From Chrysaora quinquecirrha (Eukaryota; Cnidaria; Scyphozoa; Semaeostomeae; Pelagiidae), in contig JACTAT010000152.1 of assembly GCA_014526335.1 (NCBI GenBank), forward strand, positions 238,939 through 302,938: a DNA stretch of 64,000 bases, read 5' to 3'. Within the stretch, counting starts at the first letter, position 1. Each line of letters begins with the position of its first letter. A model generated the notes under the pieces. It was given only the letters and a program-made list of their open reading frames with translations, was not told where the DNA came from and made no database searches. The translations under genes and the position numbers were made by a program. Positions 11,771 through 22,740 of the stretch are shown in pieces.

Positions 11771-12376
11771 TGATTCAGGACTAATAACCACTTTGCTACA
11801 GTAAAAGGATAAATGCAAGTCCTATGCTCGGTGGCTTGAGTTGAAATGAAATTGTTTCACTATGATCAGAAAGGGCAACACAGCAAAAACATTGAGACGT
11901 AGTGTATACATTTGAATTGTTCTGATCACAAACATTTTCGTTCATCCTCGCAGACATAATAAGGGCAAGTTAGTGAGAACCGAGGATTTGAAATCTTGAA
12001 ATCCTTCTGTGCTATCCTGAAATGGCCGTCATTACGAATTAGTAGAATGCAGAGTAACTATCAAATTGTAACGAATGGCATGACTGTAACTAATGACCTC
12101 ATCATCTGACTGAGAACATGTAATTAACGACCCAGTAATAGATCTAAGCATCCGCTCTTCCAAGTAACGACTTTTCTGATGAAAATCGTCCATGCGTAAC
12201 GCATGTGGTATTGCACACATGCGTAGACTCAATTGACGTAAATAATAAAGCAGATTCAAAGGAACTGTCATGATTATGAGTCATCTATTGTAAATGTGAC
12301 GAATAATGTTTTCTGTAACCTAGGGTTCTAGGTTCTCGTGAAGTCACTAGTAACCTTTGCAAAGCAGAGTTCGTGA
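11771..12376. other. unassigned sequence between minisatellite and LINE
   Basis: About 600 bases with no recognisable exon or repeat. It may include non-coding 5' remains of the LINE that follows. Confidence 0.35.
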
Positions 12377-13453
12377 ATTGTTGAGATAGGAATAAGACGC
12401 TCAACCAGCAGTGTCGCAACACTTGAAGATGTAAACAACCAGCTAAACAGACTAGAACCTAAGAAAGCGACTCCTCTAGATAGTATTCCTTCAGAAATCC
12501 TGAAAGAGAACTCGGATATCTTTTTACCTTACCTGTTGAACACTTTCAATTTATGTCTAGCTGAAAATCACTTTCCTAGCAAACTAAAGGATGGAGATAT
12601 CTCTGCGATTTTCAAAAAGGATGATGCCCTATGCAAAAAGAACTATAGGCCAATTACAGTCTTACCAGCAGCCTCTAAAATTGTTGAACGATTATTACAT
12701 GACCAGTTAATACCTTTCACTGAAAACTTTATGTCGCCTTTGCTCTGTGCCTTCAGAAAAGGCTATAATACACAACATGCTCTTCTAAGACTTTTGGAAA
12801 ACTGTAAAATAACCCTGGACAGGAAAGGCAATGAAGGTGCTTTGTTGATGGATCTTTCCAAAGCATTTGATTGCCTAGATCACGAACTTTTATTAGCAAA
12901 ATTACATGCCTATGGTCTTGGTAGGAGTGCTTTATTAACCATACATAGCTATTTATCGCAAAGGAGGCAGCGAGTTAAAATAAATGGTTCGTTTAGCACT
13001 TGGAAAGAAGTTCAAAAAGGAGTCCCACAAGGATCTGTTTTAGGGCCCCTATTATTCAACATTTTCCTAAATGACTTACTTCTTCTGGTGGATAGAGCCG
13101 AAATATGCAATTATGCAGACGATACAACAATTTACGTATGCGATTCTGAGGTCGAAAATATAATAAACATTCTGGAGCAAAATGCCAATCGGATATCAAC
13201 TTGGCATCCTGAAAATTTCATGAAACTTAATGCGGAAAAATGTCATCTAATCATATTTGGTGAAAAAGATAGCAAAACAAACTTGTATATTGGAAATACT
13301 GAAATCGAACAAAGTGATGAAGTGACATTGTTAGGAATCAAGCTAGATAAAAAGCTTAATTTCAAAACTCATGTGCAGTCACTTTGCAAAAAAGCAAGCC
13401 AGAAACTGCATGCTTTGTCCCGCATTTCAATTTCATGGAACCTAAGAAGATAA
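12377..13453 (+). pseudogene. LINE reverse transcriptase, 5' truncated
   Basis: Open from 12377; the readable protein includes the RT start (FPSKLKDGDISAIFKKDD, NYRPITVLPAASKIVERLL), the first catalytic block LLMDLSKAFDCLDHELLLAK, the KGVPQGSVLGPLLFNIFLND block and the catalytic NYADDTTIY. These are typical of CR1/jockey/Rex-like LINE RTs. The frame is lost after LHALSRIS, and the C-terminal part continues in another frame. The upstream in-frame stretch (NRLEPKKATPLDSIPSEILK) belongs to the RT N-terminus. Confidence 0.9.
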
Positions 13454-13965
13454 AAGTTATGATGAATGCCTTTGTAATGTCACAGTTCAGCTACTGTCCA
13501 TTGACATGGATGTTCCATGACAGAAGTATTGAACACAAAATAGACAGGATACAGGAAAGAGCCCTTCGAATCGCATACAAAGATAATAATTCAGATTTCG
13601 AACAATTGCTTGAAAATACTAATTCGGTATCTATTCACCAGAAAAACCTACAGTTGCTAATGGTTGAAACTTACAAAACAAGGAATGGTCTGAATCCTAC
13701 GTTTATGAATGAAATCTTTGAGGAAAAGGCATTGCCATATCAATTGAGATGCTCAAGAAATTTAATCTTACCAAAAGTGAAAACAACAAATTATGGTACC
13801 GATACGGTAAGATTTATGGGTCAAAGAGTATGGGCAAAATTACCATCATCAATTAAAACTTCTGTCTCTTTAAGAAATTTTAAGAAACATCTGAAGTCCA
13901 CAAAATGCCAACATTGCAACTGTAGGATTTGCAAAATTTTTATACATGGGTTAGGGTTTTTATGA
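13384..13965 (+). pseudogene. LINE RT C-terminal extension
   Basis: Continues the LINE protein after a frameshift near 13430-13450: MNAFVMSQFSYCPLTWMFHD, RIQERALRIAYKDNNSDFEQ and the terminal KTSVSLRNFKKHLKS pattern, all usual after the RT domain in this LINE group. The first 20 or so residues of the frame are out of register with the LINE. Confidence 0.85.
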
Positions 13966-14092
13966 ATCATTATTAATATGTATGTCTTTTATATTTTTGT
14001 AGATAGTTGGCCTTAATTAGCTTTTCTTAACAGCTATTGTAAACAGCCAACTTTAAATTAAAGAATTAATAATAATAATAATAATAATAATA

Positions 14093-15135
14093 ATGTTCAA
14101 TAATGTTGAGGGTTATTAAGTGATCTGCAGGGACTTTCGCTGTAATATTGAGGATGTTCAGTAAATGGACGGCAATGAGAACTCTTCTTGACGATTTCGT
14201 CCCTCCACATTACTCCGCAACCTCGTCATTACTGATTATTGCCACTACATTACCGTTGATAGCCCTCCACATTGCTTCAAGATAGCTCTCCACATTACTC
14301 CGCACCATCCACATTACTGATGATATCCCTCCACATTACCTTGCACCCTTCATATTACTGAAAGAGAGCCCAATTCTCCACATTTCTCCACATCCACCAC
14401 ATTACTACAATATATTCCTCAACATTACTGAACATCCTCCACATTACTGCACACCCTACTCATTATAGAACGATAGCCCTTCACATTACTTCACAACCTT
14501 CACATTACTGAAAGATAGCCTCCACATTCCTTCGTACCCTTCACACTTCTGAGAGATTACCCTCCGCATTCTCTAACATCCTTCACATTCCTCATGATAT
14601 CCTTCCGCGCTACTGATATCCCTTCGCGCTACTTCAAGATAGCCCTTCACATTACGGTGTACCTCCACATTACTTGAAGATAGTCCTCCACATCACTTCA
14701 CACCCTTCACTTTACTGAAACATGGCCTCCAAATTACTTCGCATCCTCACATTTCTGAAACACAGCCCTCCGCACTCCACATTAGTTCGCACCTTCACAC
14801 TTCTGAAAGACAACCCTCCGCATTCTCTAATATCCTTCACATTCCTCATGATATCCCTCCGCGCTACTGATATCCCTTTAAGGCTACTTGAAGATAGCCC
14901 TCCACATCACGCTGTACCCCCATGTTACTTGAAGATAGTCCTCCAAATTACTGCACACCCTCCTCATTACAGAACGATGGCCCTGCACATCACTGTGTAC
15001 CCTTCACATAACTGGAAAATAGACCCCACATTACTTCGCACCCCTGACATTACTTGAAGATAGTCCTCTACATTACTTCGCACCCTTCGTATTACTGAAG
15101 GATAGTCCTCCACATTACTGAACACCCTAAGTCAC
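14093..15135 (+). repeat. CACATTACT minisatellite array, second block with header
   Basis: Begins with the header also seen at 8919-9060, then runs as diverged CCTCCACATTACT units interspersed with ACTTGAAGATAGTCCTCC-type variants up to about 15125. More diverged than the 10.4-11.8 kb block. Confidence 0.85.
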
Positions 15136-15523
15136 TTGCTTCTGGTCCAAGTGCGCAGCCCGGGGACCCTCTAGAAAAACGTGCTCGCTCTGACAAAAAG
15201 ACAATAGACTTGCAAGTGCTTTTTAGTATAAGAGATAGATGCGAATACACACTTGAAATAAGTTGCCAACCATTAATGCATTATCCTCAATAAATAGAGA
15301 GTCAACTAGAAGGCACACTCAAACGATTTGATCACACACACGCATCCATACAAACGAAGCTAAGTCGCTGCCAAAGGCTTTCCATTAGCAGGGAGTCGAG
15401 TTTGTGGCGCAGACGATTGTTTTCTCATTGTTCTCTCGATCCAAAAAAGTGACATTGAAATTCAAAGCAAGCCGACGCCAGTTGGCCTTTAGACTAACTT
15501 CCTATTCTCTGTTATCTTTAAAG
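15136..15523. other. intron sequence, nothing recognised
   Basis: No repeat seen. The last 25 bases form a pyrimidine-rich tract leading to the acceptor at 15523. Confidence 0.4.
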
Positions 15524-15620
15524 GTTGGCAAAGTTTGTAAAGCTTTGAAGCCATGTCCAGTAAACCATGTATGCGTTGATTCATGCAGTTGTCCTGGATA
15601 TCGTTGCATTAAATGCAGAG
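15524..15620 (+). CDS. short Cys-rich (EGF-like) exon of the discoidin gene
   Basis: 97 bp between an acceptor (CTGTTATCTTTAAAG) and a donor (AGAG|GTATGA). Starts in phase 0 and ends in phase 1, matching the PAN exon behind and discoidin exon 16291 ahead. Encodes VGKVCKALKPCPVNHVCVDS followed by CSCPGYRCIKCR: seven cysteines in 32 residues. The C-x5-C-x5-C start and the C-x-CPGY motif resemble an EGF module, but the third loop is unusually short and there is an extra cysteine, so it may be a degenerate EGF or a distinct Cys-rich linker. An alternative acceptor at 15533 would give a phase-1 start. Confidence 0.6.
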
Positions 15621-16290
15621 GTATGAAGATCGGCGTCAGCTGCCTAGCAACGTTAGGTAGGTAACGTAAGAATATTGTTCCTTTTTATGGCTGTCAAAGT
15701 GACATAGCTACTTTTTAAACAACAACTGAATCTTCAGCAAAATAATGAATGATGACGACGTTTCTTAAAGACCATAAACAAATAACACACTTAAGACGTT
15801 CCTTTTGCCCAGGATCAGAATATCTAGATACAAATAATCTGAACAAATATGTAAGACTAATATTCATTTTTTAGTAAAATAATAATGCGCAGGCAAAAAA
15901 TCCTTGAAATAAATTGTGTTGGCGTTGCTTTTTGAATTGTTAAAGATATTCACTGGCATATTCTAATATCGTGTACAAGGAAGTTTTTTCAAGTGATTGT
16001 TTAAGATATGTAGCAATAATGGATGGACGTCCTCTTCTCTGTCTTTCTTTCATTCCTTCTGTTTCCCCTTCTTCATTCTTTCTCCTCTTCTTTCTCTCTT
16101 TCGTTTATTTCTTCCAGTAATTACCAACAAAACCTGCAATGTTTCCAATTTCTGTTTCTTTAAATATGTTCTCTTGCTCAGATCGGGAACCATGCCAGAT
16201 TTTCATCAAGTAACCGGTCCTTTTAGATTAATATTATATTGTAGGAGTAACAAGATCAGGATTTAATGAACTGCTCCTTTCAATCAACAG

Positions 16291-16454
16291 TTATTGAAGG
16301 AATGCCTTTGGGTATGGAAAACAGACAAATAACGGACTATCAAATCACAGTGTCAAGTTTTTATCAGTACGATCCGCCATCTGAGGCAAGATTGAACTCT
16401 AAGAGTAGATGGTGTGTTTATCCAAATGCATATGGTGGCGATCATTTCATCAAG
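16291..16454 (+). CDS. F5/8 type C (discoidin) domain 1, exon 1
   Basis: 164 bp; acceptor CAATCAACAG, donor AAG|GTATGC; phase 1 to 0. Encodes the opening of an F5/8C fold: GMPLGMENRQITDYQITVSS, then the SEARLNSKSRWC strand and GGDHFIK. PLGM, the I-x-D-x-Q-I-x-x-S-S run and A-R-L-N are the usual first-third signature of coagulation-factor-type C domains, which bind lipids or glycans at the cell surface or matrix. The usual N-terminal Cys before PLGM is absent; a Cys follows the conserved Trp instead. Confidence 0.85.
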
Positions 16455-17754
16455 GTATGCTTGGATTTTGCTGACAGAATACCTATTAATGCTGCCTAAT
16501 TTGGTAATTCATAATAAAATGTCAGTGTTTACAATAAGACTTCATTTTGATTGCTTATCTTGTCACATCTACATTACCAAACTCATTTCAGTCTTGAAAT
16601 AGCTGAATGCGACACTTAAGTTGTCTTTATAGATCTTTAACCCCAATCATACAAAATCATACAAACTAATATTCTTCTTGGAATTACCTAGTTTAGACCA
16701 GTTGCGAGCGAGGCGTAGAAATCTTCATCCATCGAGGGGATAAATGATACTTATTATTTTGGACAATTCTGACCTCCTGATTACGGAAATGGAATATATT
16801 CGGAGCTGTTTCATACGATATGGCCTCTCTTCCACGTTTTTGGCCCGGTCTCGTGAGAAATGACATTGTTGCTACAAATGATGCATTGGCTGCATTTCAC
16901 TGACTTTGTTATGCAGACGGAATGCCGATCAGTAATTTCTTTATTACATTTCAAATGTGCATGCTCGAAAAACCCTTTCTTGAATATAAGAGGCTATTTT
17001 TCTTTACATTGTTCAGTATGGGGTACAAACAGATACACACTGGAAACATTCGTTTTAAGCCGCCTCTCTAACAAAGTCAAAATGGTAATCATACAGTGTC
17101 GACGAATGCGTTTACCAGTAAAATTACCGCTTTGAACTCAGGGCATTATCTTAGGTAATTATGCACCATCAAAAGCTGGTTTTTAAAATCGGAACTTGGA
17201 ATGTCAAACAGTAAATTTGTTATGCAATAACAGTGTGTAAAGATTGCAACGATGATGTATTTAAAACTCAAATCCAAATTATGATACCTGGAAGTTCTGT
17301 AAAGTGTGAATAGTTACATCTCGTGTTCTCCAATCATGAGTGACCAGAAGAGTGATTCCAGCTGTTCCTGGAGAACGCGCTCGAAGGCCCTCCTAAAAGT
17401 TCACTTTGTATATCTAGATTTTCTTTGCCAAATTCTATTCTCTAAATCTCTAGGCTTTTAAGTTTAATGTGCAGTTCTAAATTTTTGTTAAAAACAACCT
17501 TCAAATTGTTAGAGAGGTACATATAAATTAAAAAATGCACATATTCAAAGAAGCATTACGAATTCAATTATGCATATTTGCTGTTCTACTGCTATTTTAT
17601 ATTTGCTTTTTAGCAAGAATTCCGTAAAACAAGAAATGGGAAAATAAAAGAAACTTTTATACATGATATAATGCTTATAGAGAAAAATTAACAATAGCTG
17701 AAATTGAATTTCATGGAAGATCATTGTAAAATATTCCACTGGTGTTTCTTTCAG

Positions 17755-17898
17755 ATCCGATTTCATAGCAGGAAGATTGTTACTGATATTGCCGTTCAAG
17801 GCCACAGTAACCATGGAAATTGGGTAAAAACGTATGAAATGATGTACACAGAGGACCGTACAACATGGCAAAAATACGAGGAAGATGGCGTTATCAGG
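17755..17898 (+). CDS. F5/8 type C domain 1, exon 2
   Basis: 144 bp, phase 0 to 0; acceptor TTTCTTTCAG, donor AGG|GTAAAT. Encodes IRFHSRKIVTDIAVQGHSNH, then NWVKTYEMMYTEDRTTWQKY and EEDGVIR. I-A-V-Q-G, W-V-K-x-Y and the Y-T-E-D ... W strand are the central F5/8C motifs. The donor is followed within about seven bases by the (CATTAT)n array. Confidence 0.87.
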
Positions 17899-17904
17899 GT
17901 AAAT

Positions 17905-18235
17905 CATTATCATTACCATTATCATTATCATTATCATTATCATTATCATTATCATTATCATTATCATTATCATTATCATTATCATTATCATTATCATTAT
18001 CATTATCATTATCATTATCATTATCATTATCATTATCATTATCATTATCATTATCATTATCATTATCATTATCATTATCATTATCATTATCATTATCATT
18101 ATCATTATCATTATCATTATCATTATCATTATCATTATCATTATCATTATCATTATCATTATCATTATCATTATCATTATCATTATCATTATCATTATCA
18201 TTATCATTATCATTATCATTATCATTATCATTATC

Positions 18236-18267
<32 letters not shown>

Positions 18268-18593
18268 CATCATTATCATTATCATTATCATTATCATTAT
18301 CATTATCATTATCATTATCATTATCATTATCATTATCATTATCATTATCATTATCATTATCATTATCATTATCATTATCATTATCATTATCATTATCATT
18401 ATCATTATCATTATCATTATCATTATCATTATCATTATCATTATCATTATCATTATCACTATCATTATCATTATCATTATTAATATCATTATCAGCTTTA
18501 TCAGCATCATCATCATCATCATTATCATCATCATCATTATCATCATTATCAGCATCATCATTATCATCATCATCATTATCATCATCATCATAA
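17905..18593 (+). repeat. (CATTAT)n microsatellite filling an intron
   Basis: About 97 copies of CATTAT up to about 18486 with only two or three interruptions (near 18262 and 18458), then an ATC/CAT-rich tail to 18593. The intron between discoidin exons 17898 and 18616 is 717 bp and nearly all of it is this repeat. Long HY-, SL- or MI-dipeptide frames across it are artefacts. Confidence 0.97.
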
Positions 18594-18615
18594 TCGTCAC
18601 CCTATTTTTCCTTAG

Positions 18616-18751
18616 ATTTTTAAAGGACCACAAAGTAGCGACTTGATAGCAAAGGAAAGTTTAGTATATTACATACAAGCCTACGAGATAAAATTACTGC
18701 CGAAAACCTGGCACGGCTGGTTATGTATGAGAATTGAACTTTATGGCATCG
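18616..18751 (+). CDS. F5/8 type C domain 1, exon 3
   Basis: 136 bp, phase 0 to 1; acceptor TTTTTCCTTAG, donor ATCG|GTGAGT. Encodes IFKGPQSSDLIAKESLVYYI, then IKLLPKTWHGWLCMRIELYG, the closing strands of F5/8C (W-x-x-x-x-C-M-R-x-E-L-Y-G). Same length and phases as the third exon of domain 2. The domain ends GI rather than the usual GC. Confidence 0.87.
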
Positions 18752-19157
18752 GTGAGTGTTCCCACCTCTGCTTTTATTATTTTTATTAAAAAGATATATG
18801 CAATTAAATGGAAGAATGTTGGTACCTATCGAGTTGACGAGCGAAGCTCACAATTATCTGCTATGATCTTCAAGAATTTTTTATAGTAAAATTCTCCAAG
18901 ACTCCGTACTGAAATTTCCTGAGCTAAAGGCCAAACTTGAGAAGCTTCTCAATTTTCCTATACAATTCCTTAACTTCTTTTCTTGTTTGTTATAATAATA
19001 CTCTAGGGACAATAAAAATAGGCACATAAGCGGTCATAATGTTGTCAGAAGACGAGAAGAAATTAGTACTAATTGATTAGTAATGGCGATAAGATTGCAA
19101 GCTCTGTTTAATCATGATAAGTATCAAATCAACAAAACGTCAGTTTTTATAATAGAA
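18752..19157 (+). other. intron sequence left of the transposon
   Basis: No exon or repeat recognised before the target duplication at 19158. Confidence 0.4.
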
Positions 19158-19166
19158 GTATAAACT

Positions 19167-20561
19167 GGCAAGTTCGAAAAACCAGACACTAGTCCCTTAT
19201 AACCCTCATGACCCCCATGACCCTTAAGTACTAAATTCTGAAAGTACTCTTAAGTACGAGTAGGCTTTTTGCTTCCGTTTGCCAAATTTGGCATATCGAA
19301 TGTCAGTCTTGCATATCGTATGTCAGCATGGCTGTTGATCTTGTTGTTGTGCTCGCTTCCTGTGTTGTATTTTGATATCGTCTGCAATTCTGGAATTTAA
19401 TGATAACGGGGTAAATGCCCCTTTTAAAAGAACACAATGAGGTTAGACCAAAGCGAAAACAAGAAATATTGGTCCGGCATTCGCAATGATCAATTCAACA
19501 ACATTGTTTTTCTTTACTTCGAGTTGAGCATTTATTGAACAATAGTTTGAAGAACGACCAGTGTGGAGCAAAGGTTATTTCCTAAAATGGATGAGATTTC
19601 GGGTTTTTCATAAACCACAATATTTAATTCAAACATTTACCAACAAATGGACAGGATTTTTAGGAATAATTTTCCCCGCGAACAACGACTAGTTGATGAG
19701 AACTTGCATCTGTTGCATTGCAGGCATTGGATTTTTGTACAATCTGTATGAATCGCAAATGATATAGGCAGGCACACAAACTGAATGCACAATTTGAACA
19801 AAAAACTTGACAAAACACAAAAGCAAGGAAAGTTTTTTGTATTTTGATGAAAAGAGAAGGAGAAACTCTTGGAAATTTGTACCTTAGGTACAAATAACAT
19901 AACAGGCAGGAAATATTTTTGGTTGAAAACAGTCTGGCTGGATGAAATGAATAACGCAAAATTCAATTATGTTGAATTACACGTACTTTTTACAAAAATA
20001 CGAGAAATCCCACTCTTGCTGTTGCAAGCCGTAACGTAATCCTTCAGTCTCTCAGACAGCCAGACACTTCCGGTACTTCTTGTTGTAAATTATTTTATTT
20101 ACATGTCGCGGTATAAAAATTCTTCTCTTTGTCATGCCCTTCAGTCCCAAATGATTTGGGGTTAAAACTGTCCTGAAAATATGTCCTGAATGAAGTGTGT
20201 CGTTCATCCTGCAGCTCTGTACGTGCACCTAGCAAAATTAAAATTCATACTTGTATGTGTGCTATCAAACCAAAATGCTAGGGAAAATTTTAGACGAAGC
20301 ATCTTCCCCCGTACCCCCGTACCCATAGTTTAGGCGCGCAAATGCATTACAAAATTATGAAAGAACAGGAAGTACACTTTTTAGAGCTTTAAACACTGAT
20401 CAGTAGTGTTTGACAGGTTTGCTGATATACGATACCCCATATTTGGCTAACGGAAGTAAAAGGCCCACTTGTACTTAAGGTTCATTTCAGAATTTAGTAC
20501 TTAAGAGTCATGCGGGTCATAGGGGTCATACGGTCCTAGGGTCTGGTTTTTCGAACATGCC
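19167..20561. mobile_element. Mutator-like non-autonomous element, copy 1
   Basis: TIRs of about 135 bp: the left end GGCAAGTTCGAAAAACCAGA matches the complement of the right end with small differences, followed by CATGACCCTTAAGTACTAAA-type sequence in both arms. A 9-bp direct repeat with one mismatch (GTATAAACT at 19158-19166, GCATAAACT at 20562-20570) flanks it. TIRs and interior match the element at 36356-38575 in opposite orientation. No transposase frame. Long TIRs with 9-bp duplications suggest Mutator-like, by inference. Confidence 0.82.
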
Positions 20562-20699
20562 GCATAAACTTTGAAGATAACAAAGTAAGACTCTCTAGCA
20601 GTCTATGATCCACCATCTAGGCCGCTTCCCTTTAAACATCTCAGTAAGTTGTAGGACCAATAATTTCATAAAGCATATCTTATTTTACTCTGAGCCTGA

Positions 20700-21510
20700 T
20701 TCACTTGTCACACAAGCTCTTGAATATGAAGATCTATTACAAATCGAAAAACAATCATATCATTCATTAACGAACTAACAGATGAACTAAAAACTAATGG
20801 ATTGACTGATTCAACGCTAACCTCTCTTTCTAAGACTGCTACAAGAAAAGCATTGGAAACGAACTACAGCATTTACTGGAGAACATATATAAATAACTGC
20901 TCTAAAGCTTTGACGTACAAATCCTATAAGAATCAAATAGCTTATGAAAAATATCTGGACCTTATCCGGACTAGAAGACATAGAAGAATACTATCCAAAC
21001 TTAGATTAAGTGACCATTGCCTCGCCATTGAAAAAGGTAGGCACTGTAAACCGCCTGTTGATAGACATGAGAGATTCTGCAAATATTGCAAAAATTTTGT
21101 AGAAGATGAAATACACTTTTTCTCAGTTTGTAATGAGTACAGTTTTGAAAGAGAAAATTTCTCAAACCAAATTTATAGTCTTTGTCCAAACTTTACAAAT
21201 ATCCCTTCTAAAGATCAACAGTTTATATATTTAATGACAAATGAAAATGAAGCCTTTCTAGAAAATTTCAGTGCCTTTCTGTATAATATTTACATTAAAC
21301 GAACAACTTTAGATAAGTAAATCTTTACTAATAAACTCTCCCTATAATAACAATAGTTTTGCTTTGTATCTATCAATTATTGGTTAATTGAACTGCTTAC
21401 TTTAGTTTAATTTCCTTTTTTTAACTTGTTGTACCTTTTAGATTTGTATCTTTTTTTTATTAACTTTTTGACCATGTATCTAATGATATAGTGTCTTATA
21501 TAAAAAAAAA
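20700..21510 (+). mobile_element. LINE 3' fragment with CCHC motif
   Basis: The readable part (20802-21320, 172 residues) includes KLRLSDHCLAIEKGR and a C-x2-C-x8-H-x4-C motif (CKYCKNFVEDEIHFFSVC), then QQFIYLMTNENEAFLENFSA. It is homologous to the C-terminus of the LINE at 37261-38431 (SDHxLxIExGR, C-x2-C ... EDExHF ... C). A 3' non-coding region ends in A9 at 21502-21510. The left boundary is uncertain; the copy is heavily 5' truncated. Confidence 0.75.
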
Positions 21511-22170
21511 CAGTATTTGAAATTCCTAAAATTCCTACTAACCGAGTACAACCGTGCATACTGATAACAAGAAAGTGCAAATCAAACATAAAAAGAAACT
21601 CAGAAGAAAGAAATCTTTTTCTAAGCTTTGGTTTGATAAGTTCGATAAGTTTTATTCTCTCAGTTGTGAAAATATGACATGTTATGCTCTGGCCAGTTTC
21701 GGCCTCTTTTACATCATTTCTTTACAGAGAATTCGATGAAAAGTTGTACATTCAATTAAGTTTTTCCCTTTTCATAAGTCGTTTGATGCACCAGAAAATT
21801 CTAACAAAGCAACTTGTTGAATGAACAGATAAATTCAAAATATGGTGAAAATTCAAAGTTTATTTCGCCTTTCTGCTTCAGACTTCTATCGCAATCAATG
21901 TCTTCATTTAAACGCTTCTAATTGTTTTTTTTTTGAAAATTTAGCTCAATTTTTGCAAACTTCTTGTAACACACAAATACAGATAAAAGTTGCCTTTGAT
22001 AAAACTAATCCTTGACGTTAGCTGAACTAAACTGAGGCCATCTCTTACGAAACTTGTGTTCCTTGTCGTAATAAAAATTATCCTCGAGAAGCAACAAAGA
22101 CTACATTATTTGAATGGTTTAATTTTTGCCAGTGCTGTTGGAATTAATAATCCATAAATTTTTTTTCTAG
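21511..22170 (+). other. intron sequence, nothing recognised
   Basis: AT-rich intron leading to a strong pyrimidine tract and acceptor (TTTTTTTTCTAG) at 22170. Confidence 0.4.
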
Positions 22171-22200
22171 AGGACCCTTGGCAGCCATCACTTCCAAAAG
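22171..22200 (+). CDS. 30-nt linker micro-exon 1 of the discoidin gene
   Basis: Bounded by TTTTTTTTCTAG and GTAACG. Enters and leaves in phase 1: the G left over from exon 18616-18751 completes GAG, giving EDPWQPSLPK, and its last G joins the next discoidin exon as GTA. A second exon of the same length, phase and pattern (DPYQPMIPT) occurs at 41690-41719, again just before a discoidin first exon. The repeat of length, phase and D-P-aromatic-Q-P motif makes this a real exon rather than chance. Confidence 0.8.
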
Positions 22201-22253
22201 GTAACGCAAATACTTAACACTGCAAGAAACCGCGGAAACATTTTAAGGCATTA

Positions 22254-22558
22254 CGAGGTTTTTACCTTGACACCCGCGATGCGGGTGAATTTAGTACCAG
22301 TTTAGCCTTGGAAAGACAAGATGCCACTCAGCTGCCTTTTGACTTGATGCCTTTTAACTTGCAGCCTTCTGAACTCTCGCTAGAGTCCGGGGAGGTTGTG
22401 GGATGCCATGGGGAGCTAACCTCCCCGGACTCTAGCGAGAGTTCAGAAGGCTGCAAGTTAAAAGGCATCAAGTCAAAAGGCAGCTGAGTGGCATCTTGTC
22501 TTTCCAAGGCTAAACTGGTACTAAGTTCACCCGCATCGCGGGTGTCATAAAAACCTCG
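22254..22558. repeat. foldback (hairpin) element, arms of about 142 bp
   Basis: Left arm 22254-22397, 20-base spacer 22398-22417, right arm 22418-22558. The arms are complementary except for a 3-base indel and about one mismatch. Embedded smaller palindromes built on CACCCGCGATGCGGGTG occur in the arms and again at 22557-22575. No coding content. It starts 54 bases after linker micro-exon 1. Confidence 0.93.
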
Positions 22559-22740
22559 CCCGCATCGCGGGCGTCAAGTTAAAAGCTAGTCTACTTGTAA
22601 TGGTAAAAACAAATTGAATTGATAAAAGGGTATTACATTCTTGACAAAAAAAGAACATCATAAACATAATAATACCAAATTTATAGCAGCAGATCCTGCG
22701 AAAAATTGATTTCTGTTCAGGGAACCTAAATATTTACTCC

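Larger units (their letters stand above)
12377..14093 (+). mobile_element. 5'-truncated LINE (non-LTR retrotransposon)
   Basis: Contains a reverse transcriptase and its C-terminal extension, then a short 3' region ending in a run of TAA/AAT triplets (about 14066-14093). No endonuclease domain precedes the RT, so the copy is 5' truncated. The microsatellite-like 3' end rather than poly(A) fits CR1/L2/Rex-like clades. It is inserted in the minisatellite: the array header resumes directly after the tail. Confidence 0.88.

Noticed and set aside
17545..18633. Long frames of MIMI, HYHY or SLSL dipeptides (up to 362 residues).
   Set aside because: Direct translation of the (CATTAT)n array on both strands; no composition outside the repeat.
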